The notes under the pieces: model-generated | What the model saw: the letters and a program-made list of their open reading frames with translations, nothing else | Told to the model about the DNA's origin: nothing | Database searches by the model: none | Made by a program: the position numbers and the translations under genes | NCBI GenBank assembly: GCA_043775075.1 | Contig: JAYVSS010000271.1 | Span: 1 to 21,334 of the forward strand | Direction: 5' to 3' | DNA: 21,334 nucleotides | Source of the DNA: JANLQX01 sp043775075 | Lineage (GTDB): Bacteria; Actinomycetota; Acidimicrobiia; Acidimicrobiales; JANYDT01 | Part shown: in pieces, positions 15,142-21,334 of the stretch | How the letters are laid out: each line of letters starts with the position of its first letter | Numbering within the stretch: position 1 is the first letter of the stretch

Positions 15142-17130
15142 TCAGGACCGGGCAAAGACGGCAAGCGCCGGGAACGTTGGCTCCCAGATGCCGTCGACCA
15201 CATCGATGGGGGGATCGACGGAAAGCGTGGTCGAAAGCAATAGCGACCAATCTCCCTTGGGGAGCACGAAACGCTCGGGCTCGTGACCCTCGTGGAGGAT
15301 GAGGAGGCGATCCTGGTCCGATGCGTCGCCGAGGAGGAGGAGCTGGAGCCCACACCCTTCCGGGTCGTCCCAGCGCTCAATCGTCATGAGTTCTCCGTCG
15401 GGCGAGAACCACTGCGCATCTTCGTCGGTCAACCAATCGCGCTGTCGCAGTACCGGCGAGGATTTCCGCAGTGCGATAAGCGCGCTGACGAATTCGATGA
15501 GCGCGGTGTCCGCGCCGGCCCAGTCAATCCACGACAGCTCGGTGTCCAGGCAATATGCGTTGTTGTTGCCGCGTTGGGTGCGTCCCATTTCGTCGCCGCT
15601 GACAAGCAACGGCGTACCCTGCGACAGCAGGAGCGTGGCCAACATGTTCCGTTGCGTACGGGCCCGAGCAGCACGAATAACCGGGTCGTCGGTTGGGCCT
15701 TCGATGCCATGATTCCACGAACGATTGTCATTTGAGCCGTCAAGATTCTCTTCGCCATTTGTCTCATTGTGTTTGCTGTTGTAGGAAACAAGATCGAGAA
15801 GACAGAAACCGTCGTGGGCGGTGATGTAGTTAATCGATGACCATGGCCGACGACCACTCGCGGCAAAAAGGTCAGGATTTCCGGTGATTCGTCGGGCGAT
15901 AGCTCCGAGTGGACGATCGGCGTTGTGCCAGTGATCGCGAATGAGATCGCGGTATCGGTCGTTCCACTCGGCCCAGGGCGCAGGAAATTCCCCAACCTGG
16001 TAACCGCCAGCGCCAACGTCCCACGCCTCGGCGATCAGTTTTATCTTAGAGAGGACGGGGTCCTGAGCAACTGCGCTTAAGAACATCCCCTGGGCGTCGA
16101 ACTCCCCCGTCCGGGAACGAGCAAGCGTGCTTGCTAGGTCAAAACGGAAACCGTCAACATGGAATTCATTGACCCAATAGCGGAGCGAATCCAGCGCTAA
16201 TTGCAGGGCGATCGGTTGGGTCAGATCGAGGGAATTTCCACAACCAGTGGTGTCGTAGGACCGATACCAACCGTCTGGGTCAAGTCCGCGCATCGACAAT
16301 GCGGGGCCGGCCGGTCCTGCCTCGCACGTGTGGTTGTATACGACGTCGAGAATCACTTCGATGCCCGCCTCGTGCAGCAGCTTGATCATTCCCTTGCACT
16401 CGCGTACCAACGCGCTTGCCTCGCGCTCAGCGCCATATCCCTGATGGGGAGCGAGGAAGCCGATCGTGTTGTAGCCCCAATAGTTGGTCAGACCAAGGCT
16501 GGCGAGACGCTCTTCCGGAACGATTTGGTGGATCGGCAGGAGCTCCACGGCGGTTACGCCGAGGCCGTGCAGGTGCTGCACGAACGCCGGATGGCAGAAC
16601 CCCGCATAGGTCCCCCGTAACTCCTCGGGGATACCTGGATGGGTTTTGGTGGCCCCCTTCACGTGCACTTCGTAGATCACGGTATTCGTCCACGGGGTGC
16701 CCGGACGCTGTTCGTCCCCCCAATCGAAGTGTTGATCGACGGCGACGGAGCGCACGGTCAACGGGGCGGTATCGGTCGGGTCGCTGAGGCAATGCCCGCC
16801 GGGAACGGTCAGCCAGTCCACGGACCCGTCGAAGGCGAGTGCCCACGGGTCCGCCAACAGCTTGGCGGGATTATGGCCTCGACCGTCGACGCGAATGCCG
16901 TACTGAGTCCCGGGTGCCACGAGCCCCGGCGCCAGGGTCTCCCACCAGGTGTTTCCGAGCCGGTTGGTGAGCGGGATGCGAAGTTCGGGGCCGGCCTCCT
17001 GTCCGCCGGAGGGAAACAGACAGAGGTCCACACCGGTGGCGCCAGGGCCGGTGGGCACGGCGAAGGTGTCGGATTGCCCGTTGCTGCCGAGACGAAGACC
17101 GAAGGGCGGCGCCACTTCAGAGAACGTCAT
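15142..17130 (-). CDS. glgX: Glycogen debranching enzyme GlgX (isoamylase-type)
   Basis: A 662-residue GH13_11-type enzyme that hydrolyses alpha-1,6 branch points, mainly the short stubs left by GlgP. An N-terminal CBM48-like domain covers ~10-140. Catalytic regions: DVVYNHT (262-268), DGFRFDLAS with nucleophile Asp331, LIAEAWD with acid/base Glu368 and ITAHDGF with Asp440. NYWGYNTIGFLAPHQGY is typical of GlgX/TreX. The C-terminal beta domain is ~565-662. Start ATG 17130 has a good Shine-Dalgarno AGGGAG at 7-nt spacing, one of the few in this window. A 24-codon leader ORF runs through that site and ends 14 bp inside glgX. Codons around 15720-16200 are AT-richer than elsewhere in the gene. Confidence 0.95.
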   Translation of the reverse strand: MTFSEVAPPFGLRLGSNGQSDTFAVPTGPGATGVDLCLFPSGGQEAGPELRIPLTNRLGNTWWETLAPGLVAPGTQYGIRVDGRGHNPAKLLADPWALAFDGSVDWLTVPGGHCLSDPTDTAPLTVRSVAVDQHFDWGDEQRPGTPWTNTVIYEVHVKGATKTHPGIPEELRGTYAGFCHPAFVQHLHGLGVTAVELLPIHQIVPEERLASLGLTNYWGYNTIGFLAPHQGYGAEREASALVRECKGMIKLLHEAGIEVILDVVYNHTCEAGPAGPALSMRGLDPDGWYRSYDTTGCGNSLDLTQPIALQLALDSLRYWVNEFHVDGFRFDLASTLARSRTGEFDAQGMFLSAVAQDPVLSKIKLIAEAWDVGAGGYQVGEFPAPWAEWNDRYRDLIRDHWHNADRPLGAIARRITGNPDLFAASGRRPWSSINYITAHDGFCLLDLVSYNSKHNETNGEENLDGSNDNRSWNHGIEGPTDDPVIRAARARTQRNMLATLLLSQGTPLLVSGDEMGRTQRGNNNAYCLDTELSWIDWAGADTALIEFVSALIALRKSSPVLRQRDWLTDEDAQWFSPDGELMTIERWDDPEGCGLQLLLLGDASDQDRLLILHEGHEPERFVLPKGDWSLLLSTTLSVDPPIDVVDGIWEPTFPALAVFARS

Positions 17131-17191
17131 TGCGGGCTCCCTGTTCGGCCGGGCGGTGACGCCTGAGGGCGGTGGAGCGGAACATCAACAT
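17117..17191 (-). CDS. Candidate 24-residue leader ORF overlapping the glgX start
   Basis: An ATG at 17191 opens a 24-codon frame beginning MLMFRSTALRRHRPAEQGAR and ending NDVL, with the stop at 17117-17119. It overlaps the first 14 bp of glgX in another frame and runs across the glgX Shine-Dalgarno AGGGAG. A TACAGT -10 box ends 10 nt upstream of the ATG, so the transcript could begin almost at this codon. Translation would either block or couple with glgX initiation. The peptide is Arg-rich and unlike any family I know. Its expression is inference, and it could simply be untranslated leader. Confidence 0.3.
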   Translation of the reverse strand: MLMFRSTALRRHRPAEQGARNDVL

Positions 17192-17201
17192 GCGACCGTT
17201 C

Positions 17202-17207
17202 ACTGTA
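17202..17207 (-). promoter_or_regulatory. -10 element for glgX (and its leader ORF)
   Basis: On the minus strand this reads TACAGT, a TANNNT match, ending 10 nt before ATG 17191 and 71 nt before the glgX ATG at 17130. It is the best -10 candidate in the glgX/amidase divergent region. Confidence 0.4.
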
Positions 17208-17273
17208 GTTCGTGATCTTTCAGCGACCCGGCCAGCGGACGAACGGTCGCCCGGCGTGTTGTAGGAAGGGCGG

Positions 17274-18029
17274 ATGGATCGACGGGGAATATTGCGGGCG
17301 TTGACCGCCGTGATCTTCGTGAAGCCCCGCCAGGTGGCCAAGGCCACGACGAGCCCGTCGGCCGCGACGCCGCCGACAACCACGAGCCCCGTTCCGCCGG
17401 TCGACGTGGGCGGGGGGCTCACTGTCCATCCCCGGGCGAACTGGGCGCCATCCGCGTGGCCGATGCCGACCGGCCTGGTGGTAGAGGAAACGGTCAATGT
17501 TGTCGTGGTGCACCACTCCGAAACGCCGAACGCTTACGAAGCGACCGACGTCGCCGCCCGCCTGCGCAGCATCCGGGGCTATCACGTGAGCTCAACGAAG
17601 GGGTGGCCGGATATCGCTTACAACTTCCTCATCGACCGGTTTGGCGGGGTGTGGGAGGGCCGCGCGGGCAGCTTGGCCGGGGCGGTGAAAGGCAGTGCGT
17701 CCGACGGGAATCAGGGCCATAGTCAGCTGGTATGTCTTATCGGAGATCACCGGGATGAACCGCCCACGCCAGCGGCGCTCAACTCTTTGGCCCGGCTTCT
17801 GGCCGTTCTAGGAAATCGGTACGGCCTGAGCCCCGAGCCCGAGGTGACGACCACATTCTTGTCCGAAGGTTCGAGTCGTTGGGCGGTCGGTGAGCTCATC
17901 ACAACACGCGGCATCGAGGGGCATCGGGCGATGTCATTAACGGCATGCCCGGGCCACGCCGCTTTGGCGTTGCTGCCTTCGATCCGTCTCGAGGTCCAGC
18001 GGCTGCGTTCGCTCGCCGGACGCGCGTGA
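17274..18029 (+). CDS. N-acetylmuramoyl-L-alanine amidase / PGRP-domain protein
   Basis: A 251-residue protein with an Amidase_2/peptidoglycan-recognition domain at ~60-230 that would cut the lactyl-amide bond between MurNAc and the stem peptide. Visible: VVVVHHSE (zinc His80/81), GYHVSSTKGWPDIAYNFLIDRFGGVWEGR (given in parts: GYHVSSTKGW then DIAYNFLID) and GHRAMSLTACPG (zinc His217 and Cys225). The common GHRD Asp is replaced by Ala. The N-terminus has an MDRRGILRALTAVIFV stretch, a weak Tat-like or short signal/anchor, followed by a Pro/Thr/Ser-rich linker (24-45), so cell-envelope location is likely. The ATG has GGAAGGG just upstream as ribosome site. Divergent from glgX. Confidence 0.85.
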   Translation: MDRRGILRALTAVIFVKPRQVAKATTSPSAATPPTTTSPVPPVDVGGGLTVHPRANWAPSAWPMPTGLVVEETVNVVVVHHSETPNAYEATDVAARLRSIRGYHVSSTKGWPDIAYNFLIDRFGGVWEGRAGSLAGAVKGSASDGNQGHSQLVCLIGDHRDEPPTPAALNSLARLLAVLGNRYGLSPEPEVTTTFLSEGSSRWAVGELITTRGIEGHRAMSLTACPGHAALALLPSIRLEVQRLRSLAGRA

Positions 18030-18077
18030 CGTTCGGCCGAGGCTGATAATCAGTTCGTTTCCGTGGAGTCGTGGTCG

Positions 18078-18083
18078 TACACT
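18078..18083 (+). promoter_or_regulatory. -10 element of the second MFS gene
   Basis: TACACT ends 9 nt before GTG 18093. A GATAAT at 18045-18050 lies 12 nt before an earlier in-frame GTG (18063) and is a rival promoter, so the start is not settled. Confidence 0.35.
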
Positions 18084-18092
18084 TCCTTCCTC

Positions 18093-19400
18093 GTGACGGC
18101 ACCTGAGGTGGGGATGGAACTTGCCCCGCCTGCGTTAGTGGCCCTGCTTGACCCGGAGTCAGTCCGGCGATCGTTTCGCATCGAGGTCGCCCGTGGTCTC
18201 CCGGCGGGCACCATCGAAGCATTCGGTTCCACGTTCCTGCTCTTGATCGCCCTGCGCCACTTCCACCTCTCGACCGGATGGAAAGCCAGCATCGGGGCCG
18301 CCCAGCAGATCGGTCTGCTGGTCGCGCCGGTGGCCCTCACTCGGGCCACGAGGTGGGGATGGTCAGCGAGCAAGGGCATCTCCCGCATGTTCCTCGTCGG
18401 ATCACTTGGTGCCCTGGCCCCGCTCCTGTGGCCCCATCCGACGGTCTTCGTGCTCGGTTGCCTCGTCGCGTTCACTACCTCGGGGGCGCAGTGGGCCCTG
18501 CTGCAAACGATCTACACCGACCAATTTCCCGCCGCGCGGAGAGGCCGCATGCTCTCGCTCGCCATCGCCGCGAAGTTTGCCTTCTCCGGTCTGGTGGCCA
18601 TCGGCGTCGGTCGTCTGCTGGGCAAAGACGCATCCACGTGGAAGTGGGCGCAACTCCTGCTTCTCGCGTCGTTGCTCGGTTCGGCGATGTGCATTCGAGC
18701 GCTCGGAGGTGCTGCGTTGCAACCGCACGTGGACACGATGGCGGGGGTGCGGGAGCGTCCGTGGGCGCGGCGTTGGGTGTTGCTCAAGCGAGACCGCACC
18801 CTGCGTCTGACGTTGAGTTCGTGGATGTTCATGGGTTTCGCCAACCTCATGATGATTCCGCTGCGGGTGGAATTCCTTGCTAATCCTCGCTACGGGATCG
18901 ATGCCAGTTCTTCAACGATAGGTCTACTTACCATCACGATTCCTGCGGTATTGCGACTTGTACTTGCTCCACTGTATGGCTGGGTATTCGATCATTTACC
19001 CTTCTTCGTAGCTCGAATTCTTGTCAATGTTGGGTTTGCTATCAGTATTATTGCGTTTTTTTCGGGGAAGGCAATGATCGGATTGGTGATCGGCGCGATT
19101 GTTTTCGGGGTCGCTGCAGCCGGCGGTGATGTCATGTGGGCCCTGTGGACCTCGCGCCTTGCTCCGCCGGAACACGTGGCTGACTATTCCGCGTTACATA
19201 CGTTTTCGACCGGTATTCGTGGAGTTATTGCTCCCTTTGTTGGCCTGTGGCTGCTCGATCACGATTTCAGCCCGCAGGCTGTCGGCTCGGGCTGTGCGGC
19301 TCTGATCGTCGTTGGCTCGTTGATATTGATTCCAGATCTCCGAGCCGAACGGGCCCGTCTGGCGCTGGCCAGCTCGCCCGCTACCGTGGGTCTGCCATGA
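18093..19400 (+). CDS. MFS-type membrane transporter
   Basis: A 435-residue (from 18093) polytopic protein with roughly 11-12 hydrophobic segments starting near residue 32, for example GSTFLLLIALRHF and GKAMIGLVIGAIVFGVAAAG. The 2-3 loop signature is poorly conserved (ATRWGWSASKG). The mid-protein sequence AALQPHVDTMAGVRERPWAR is the central cytoplasmic loop. The substrate is unknown. Starts at 18063 (GTG), 18093 (GTG) and 18114 (ATG) are all in frame before the first helix; I chose 18093 for its TACACT -10 box at 9 nt. From about 18880 the gene becomes markedly AT-richer (24 of 60 G+C in the row 19021-19080 against 39 of 60 in 18361-18420). The AlkD-like gene follows 10 bp later. Confidence 0.75.
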   Translation: MTAPEVGMELAPPALVALLDPESVRRSFRIEVARGLPAGTIEAFGSTFLLLIALRHFHLSTGWKASIGAAQQIGLLVAPVALTRATRWGWSASKGISRMFLVGSLGALAPLLWPHPTVFVLGCLVAFTTSGAQWALLQTIYTDQFPAARRGRMLSLAIAAKFAFSGLVAIGVGRLLGKDASTWKWAQLLLLASLLGSAMCIRALGGAALQPHVDTMAGVRERPWARRWVLLKRDRTLRLTLSSWMFMGFANLMMIPLRVEFLANPRYGIDASSSTIGLLTITIPAVLRLVLAPLYGWVFDHLPFFVARILVNVGFAISIIAFFSGKAMIGLVIGAIVFGVAAAGGDVMWALWTSRLAPPEHVADYSALHTFSTGIRGVIAPFVGLWLLDHDFSPQAVGSGCAALIVVGSLILIPDLRAERARLALASSPATVGLP

Positions 19401-19410
19401 ACGTGAAGCT

Positions 19411-20094
19411 ATGAACTGGGTCGACGAAGTACAACGCGCGCTTATTGCTGTGGCTGATCCGGCGAGGGTCCGACCGATGCAGGGATACATGAAAGACATC
19501 GCCCCGTTTCTCGGCATTGCGTCCCCCCAACGGCGCGTTGCGGTCAAGTCACTTGGCTGTCCTGCGGCGGATGAGGTTATCGACGTCGCTCGTGCATTAT
19601 GGGCGCTTCCCGAGCGAGAGTACGCGTACGTAGCATGTGACTATCTCGAGCGGGCATCGCGAAACGGTCCCGCTGAGATGCTCGCCGTGGTCAACGAATT
19701 GGCCCGATCAAAGTCCTGGTGGGACACCGTCGATTCGCTCGCCCACGTGGCGGCCAACCTGGTGGCGGCCAATCCGGCATTGGTGGCCGACATGGAGCGG
19801 TGGATCATCGACGAGAACATGTGGATCGCTCGGATCGCCCTGCTCCATCAGCTCGGCGGCAAAGAAGCGACGGACGCCGAACGTCTCTTTCGGTTCTGCC
19901 TTGTGCAGGCCCCAAGCCGAGAGTTTTTTCTCCGTAAAGCGATCGGTTGGGCCCTGCGGGACTATGCCTGGACCGATCCGTCGGCGGTCACGGCGTTCGT
20001 GGATGAGCACCGTCGAACGCTCAGTACGCTTTCGATTCGCGAAGCCGTCAAGAACGTCGAGAAAGCCTCCGCCCGGTTCTCCACCGACGCGTAA
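19411..20094 (+). CDS. alkD: AlkD-like DNA glycosylase (HEAT-like repeat, alkylation repair)
   Basis: A 227-residue all-helical protein of the AlkD family, which excises positively charged 3- and 7-alkylpurines without flipping the base. MKDIAPFLGIASPQRR (27-42) is the family entry motif. The catalytic site residues known from Bacillus cereus AlkD are all matched: Trp104 and Asp108 in SWWDTVDS, and Arg141 in MWIARIALLHQL. FFLRKAIGWALRDYAWTDP and FVDEHR near the C-terminus are also typical. The ATG at 19411 follows the MFS stop by 10 bp with GTGAAG as a weak ribosome site, so the two probably form an operon. Together with alkB at 9811 the window encodes two distinct alkylation-repair activities. 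Confidence 0.92.
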   Translation: MNWVDEVQRALIAVADPARVRPMQGYMKDIAPFLGIASPQRRVAVKSLGCPAADEVIDVARALWALPEREYAYVACDYLERASRNGPAEMLAVVNELARSKSWWDTVDSLAHVAANLVAANPALVADMERWIIDENMWIARIALLHQLGGKEATDAERLFRFCLVQAPSREFFLRKAIGWALRDYAWTDPSAVTAFVDEHRRTLSTLSIREAVKNVEKASARFSTDA

Positions 20095-20153
20095 TGCGCA
20101 GCCGGGTGGCCGGCAGTATCGGGTGGGCGTGAGAGGACGGGTTGTGCCTGGGG

Positions 20154-21131
20154 TTAGACGAGGGCGGCGCTGAGCAGCGCGGCGGCCTCTTCCGGCGGAA
20201 CCACGTTGATCATCACGCCGGTACCCAGTTCGAAGCCGGCTCGGGTGGTGACCTTTGGATACACGTGAGCATGCCAGTGGAAGTTCCCCTGGGCCCGGTA
20301 GGGGGCCGAGTGGAACACGATGTTGTACGCCACGTCTCCCAGACCGTTGCGCAGCGCCGCCAAACCGTTGCGTAGACCGATGCCGACGGCGCCCAGATCG
20401 CTCAATTCGGCCGTGTGCAGATGACCGTTGTGGCAGCGAGGAATGGCCAACATCTCGAACGGCGTGCCGCTCCAATACGGGCAGATCACCACGACGCGAT
20501 CGTCGGAATAGACGATCCTCGCTCCCGCATCGAGCTCCGCTTCGATCGTGGTGCAGAGCAGACAGGCGCCGGAAAAGCGGTCGAACCCGAGCTGCTCGCC
20601 GACGATCTCGCCCGGCACGAACGGGAGGCCGAGGAGCTGACCGTGCGGATGTTGCAGCGATGCTCCGGCTTCACGGCCGTAGTTCACAATCGCCTGGCTG
20701 TATCGCAGTTCCGGCATGGCCGCATGAGCCTCGGCCCGAGCAGCGATCGCCGCCATTACGTATTCCGCCTGCTCATCGTCCACATCGGCCCACGACGAAT
20801 CGTGATTCGGATGGACGACCAGCACTTCGTGCATGCCCGAGGCGTCGGCCTGGGTGAAAATCGGTCCGAGGTGCTCAACCACCATGGGCTCGCGACCTTC
20901 GAACGCCGGGTACAGGTTGGGCACCACGAGGACCCGCCAGCTGCCGTCGGGACCGGGCGTTACCAGGGTGGGCGGTTCGGTCTCGGCTCGGCCTGGACAG
21001 AACGGACATGGTCGACCTGGATCGGTCTCCACCTCAAGCTTGCGGGACTGAAACTCATTCGGACGCTGGCGCCGCTCGGCGTTAATCGCTACCCAGCGCC
21101 CGGTCAACGGATCAAGTCGGAGTTGACTCAT
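20154..21131 (-). CDS. galT: Galactose-1-phosphate uridylyltransferase
   Basis: A 325-residue HIT-superfamily enzyme of the Leloir pathway (UDP-glucose + galactose-1-P to glucose-1-P + UDP-galactose). The catalytic HPHGQ is at 161-165 with nucleophile His163. Probable zinc ligands are Cys42 and Cys45 in CPFC, a His in HPNHD (107-111) and His161. The C-terminal half repeats the fold with NFHWHAHVYP (283-292). The N-terminal LDPLTGRWVAINAERRQRPN is the family start. The frame stays open to a GTG at 21233, but I chose ATG 21131: homologous proteins begin at this motif and a TAGCCT -10 box ends 10 nt upstream. An ATG at 21215 with AGAGG is the main alternative. No galK or galE is nearby. Confidence 0.92.
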   Translation of the reverse strand: MSQLRLDPLTGRWVAINAERRQRPNEFQSRKLEVETDPGRPCPFCPGRAETEPPTLVTPGPDGSWRVLVVPNLYPAFEGREPMVVEHLGPIFTQADASGMHEVLVVHPNHDSSWADVDDEQAEYVMAAIAARAEAHAAMPELRYSQAIVNYGREAGASLQHPHGQLLGLPFVPGEIVGEQLGFDRFSGACLLCTTIEAELDAGARIVYSDDRVVVICPYWSGTPFEMLAIPRCHNGHLHTAELSDLGAVGIGLRNGLAALRNGLGDVAYNIVFHSAPYRAQGNFHWHAHVYPKVTTRAGFELGTGVMINVVPPEEAAALLSAALV

Positions 21132-21141
21132 TTGTCTGAAG

Positions 21142-21147
21142 AGGCTA
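21142..21147 (-). promoter_or_regulatory. -10 element of galT
   Basis: On the minus strand this reads TAGCCT, the same hexamer as the glgP -10 box, ending 10 nt before ATG 21131. It favours the short galT form. Confidence 0.4.
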
Positions 21148-21238
21148 GTGGACCAAGGCCCTACTCTGGTGTTGTCCGGATTCAGCGTGACGGATTCTTC
21201 TGTCGCCAACGTCATCGCCGGACCTCTTCTCACTGACC

Positions 21239-21334
21239 ATGCACTATCTCGACCATGCAGCTACGACACCCATGCACCCCGCCGCCATCGACGCCATGGT
21301 CACAGTGCTGCGCGGGCGTTTTGGAAATCCGTCG
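21239..21334 (+). CDS. Cysteine desulfurase (NifS/IscS family), N-terminal fragment
   Basis: ATG at 21239 opens a frame that runs off the window after 32 codons. MHYLDHAATTPMHPAAIDAM followed by VLRGRFGNPS is the characteristic N-terminus of NifS/IscS-type PLP-dependent cysteine desulfurases, which supply sulfur for Fe-S clusters and tRNA thiolation. The catalytic Cys and PLP Lys are beyond the window. Whether this is IscS, NifS or a MnmA-partner form cannot be decided from 32 residues. It diverges from galT; a TACTCT at 21162-21167 is a possible -10 box about 70 nt upstream. No Shine-Dalgarno sequence is visible. Confidence 0.9.
   Translation, partial: MHYLDHAATTPMHPAAIDAMVTVLRGRFGNPS

Noticed and set aside
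15129..15149. Hairpin GGTCC/GGACC at the end of glgX, between convergent glgB and glgX
   Set aside because: The stem is only 5 bp, overlaps the glgX stop and has no T-run. It is too weak to call a terminator.
21132..21233. Extended GalT N-terminus (GTG 21233 or ATG 21215)
   Set aside because: The extra residues match no GalT domain and would leave almost no room for the divergent promoters. ATG 21215 has a fair AGAGG ribosome site, so this is not fully excluded.
1..21334. Mobile element, prophage, CRISPR array, tRNA or biosynthetic cluster
   Set aside because: No transposase, integrase, regularly spaced repeats, tRNA-like cloverleaf or multi-domain synthase was seen. The repeats present are local and gene-associated.

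Overview
This is a gene-dense, high-G+C window (about 60-65% in most rows) from what looks like an actinobacterium. Frequent GTG starts, few Shine-Dalgarno sequences and many TANNNT -10 elements only 6-10 nt before start codons suggest an actinobacterial lineage with much leaderless translation. An Acidimicrobiia-like organism would fit, but the taxon is inference only. I see no rRNA, tRNA, CRISPR array, transposase or phage gene, and no gene-free stretch longer than 300 bases.

Layout. 1-96 is the 3' end of an unidentified gene. 152-2224 is an S9-family (acylaminoacyl-) peptidase. It converges on a lipoprotein of unknown function (2289-3599, minus), which diverges from an unusual protein with a C-terminal J domain (3666-4361). 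Next comes a small alpha/beta hydrolase (4481-5074) preceded by a 12-codon leader ORF. An MFS transporter (5085-6512, minus) overlaps head-to-head with meaB (6494-7441). A spacer rich in inverted repeats (7442-7646) separates meaB from an enoyl-CoA hydratase (7647-8465). That gene converges on a type II NADH dehydrogenase (8506-9765, minus) across a 54-bp tandem duplication with quadruplex-forming G-runs.

The second half is a glycogen island. glgP (10463-13063, minus) is followed 10 bp later by an AlkB-like dioxygenase (9811-10452). glgP diverges from glgB (13208-15082), which converges on glgX (15142-17130, minus). The glgP/glgB intergenic region carries a perfect match to the LacI/GalR-family operator consensus, and a second match lies 399 bp away inside glgP. 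Then follow a peptidoglycan amidase-like protein (17274-18029), a second MFS protein (18093-19400) in a likely operon with an AlkD-type DNA glycosylase (19411-20094), galT (20154-21131, minus), and the first 32 codons of a cysteine desulfurase (21239 to the window end).

How they fit together. GlgP releases glucose-1-phosphate from storage glycogen, GlgX removes the limit branches and GlgB makes branches; GalT feeds UDP-sugar/Glc-1-P exchange. Glycogen synthase and ADP-glucose pyrophosphorylase are not in the window. AlkB and AlkD give two independent alkylation-repair activities. MeaB and the enoyl-CoA hydratase point to acyl-CoA (propionate/methylmalonyl) metabolism. The most interesting signals are regulatory rather than new proteins: leaderless promoters, two leader ORFs, the paired LacI-type operators, the alternative-hairpin spacer and the duplicated G-quadruplex motif at convergent stop codons.
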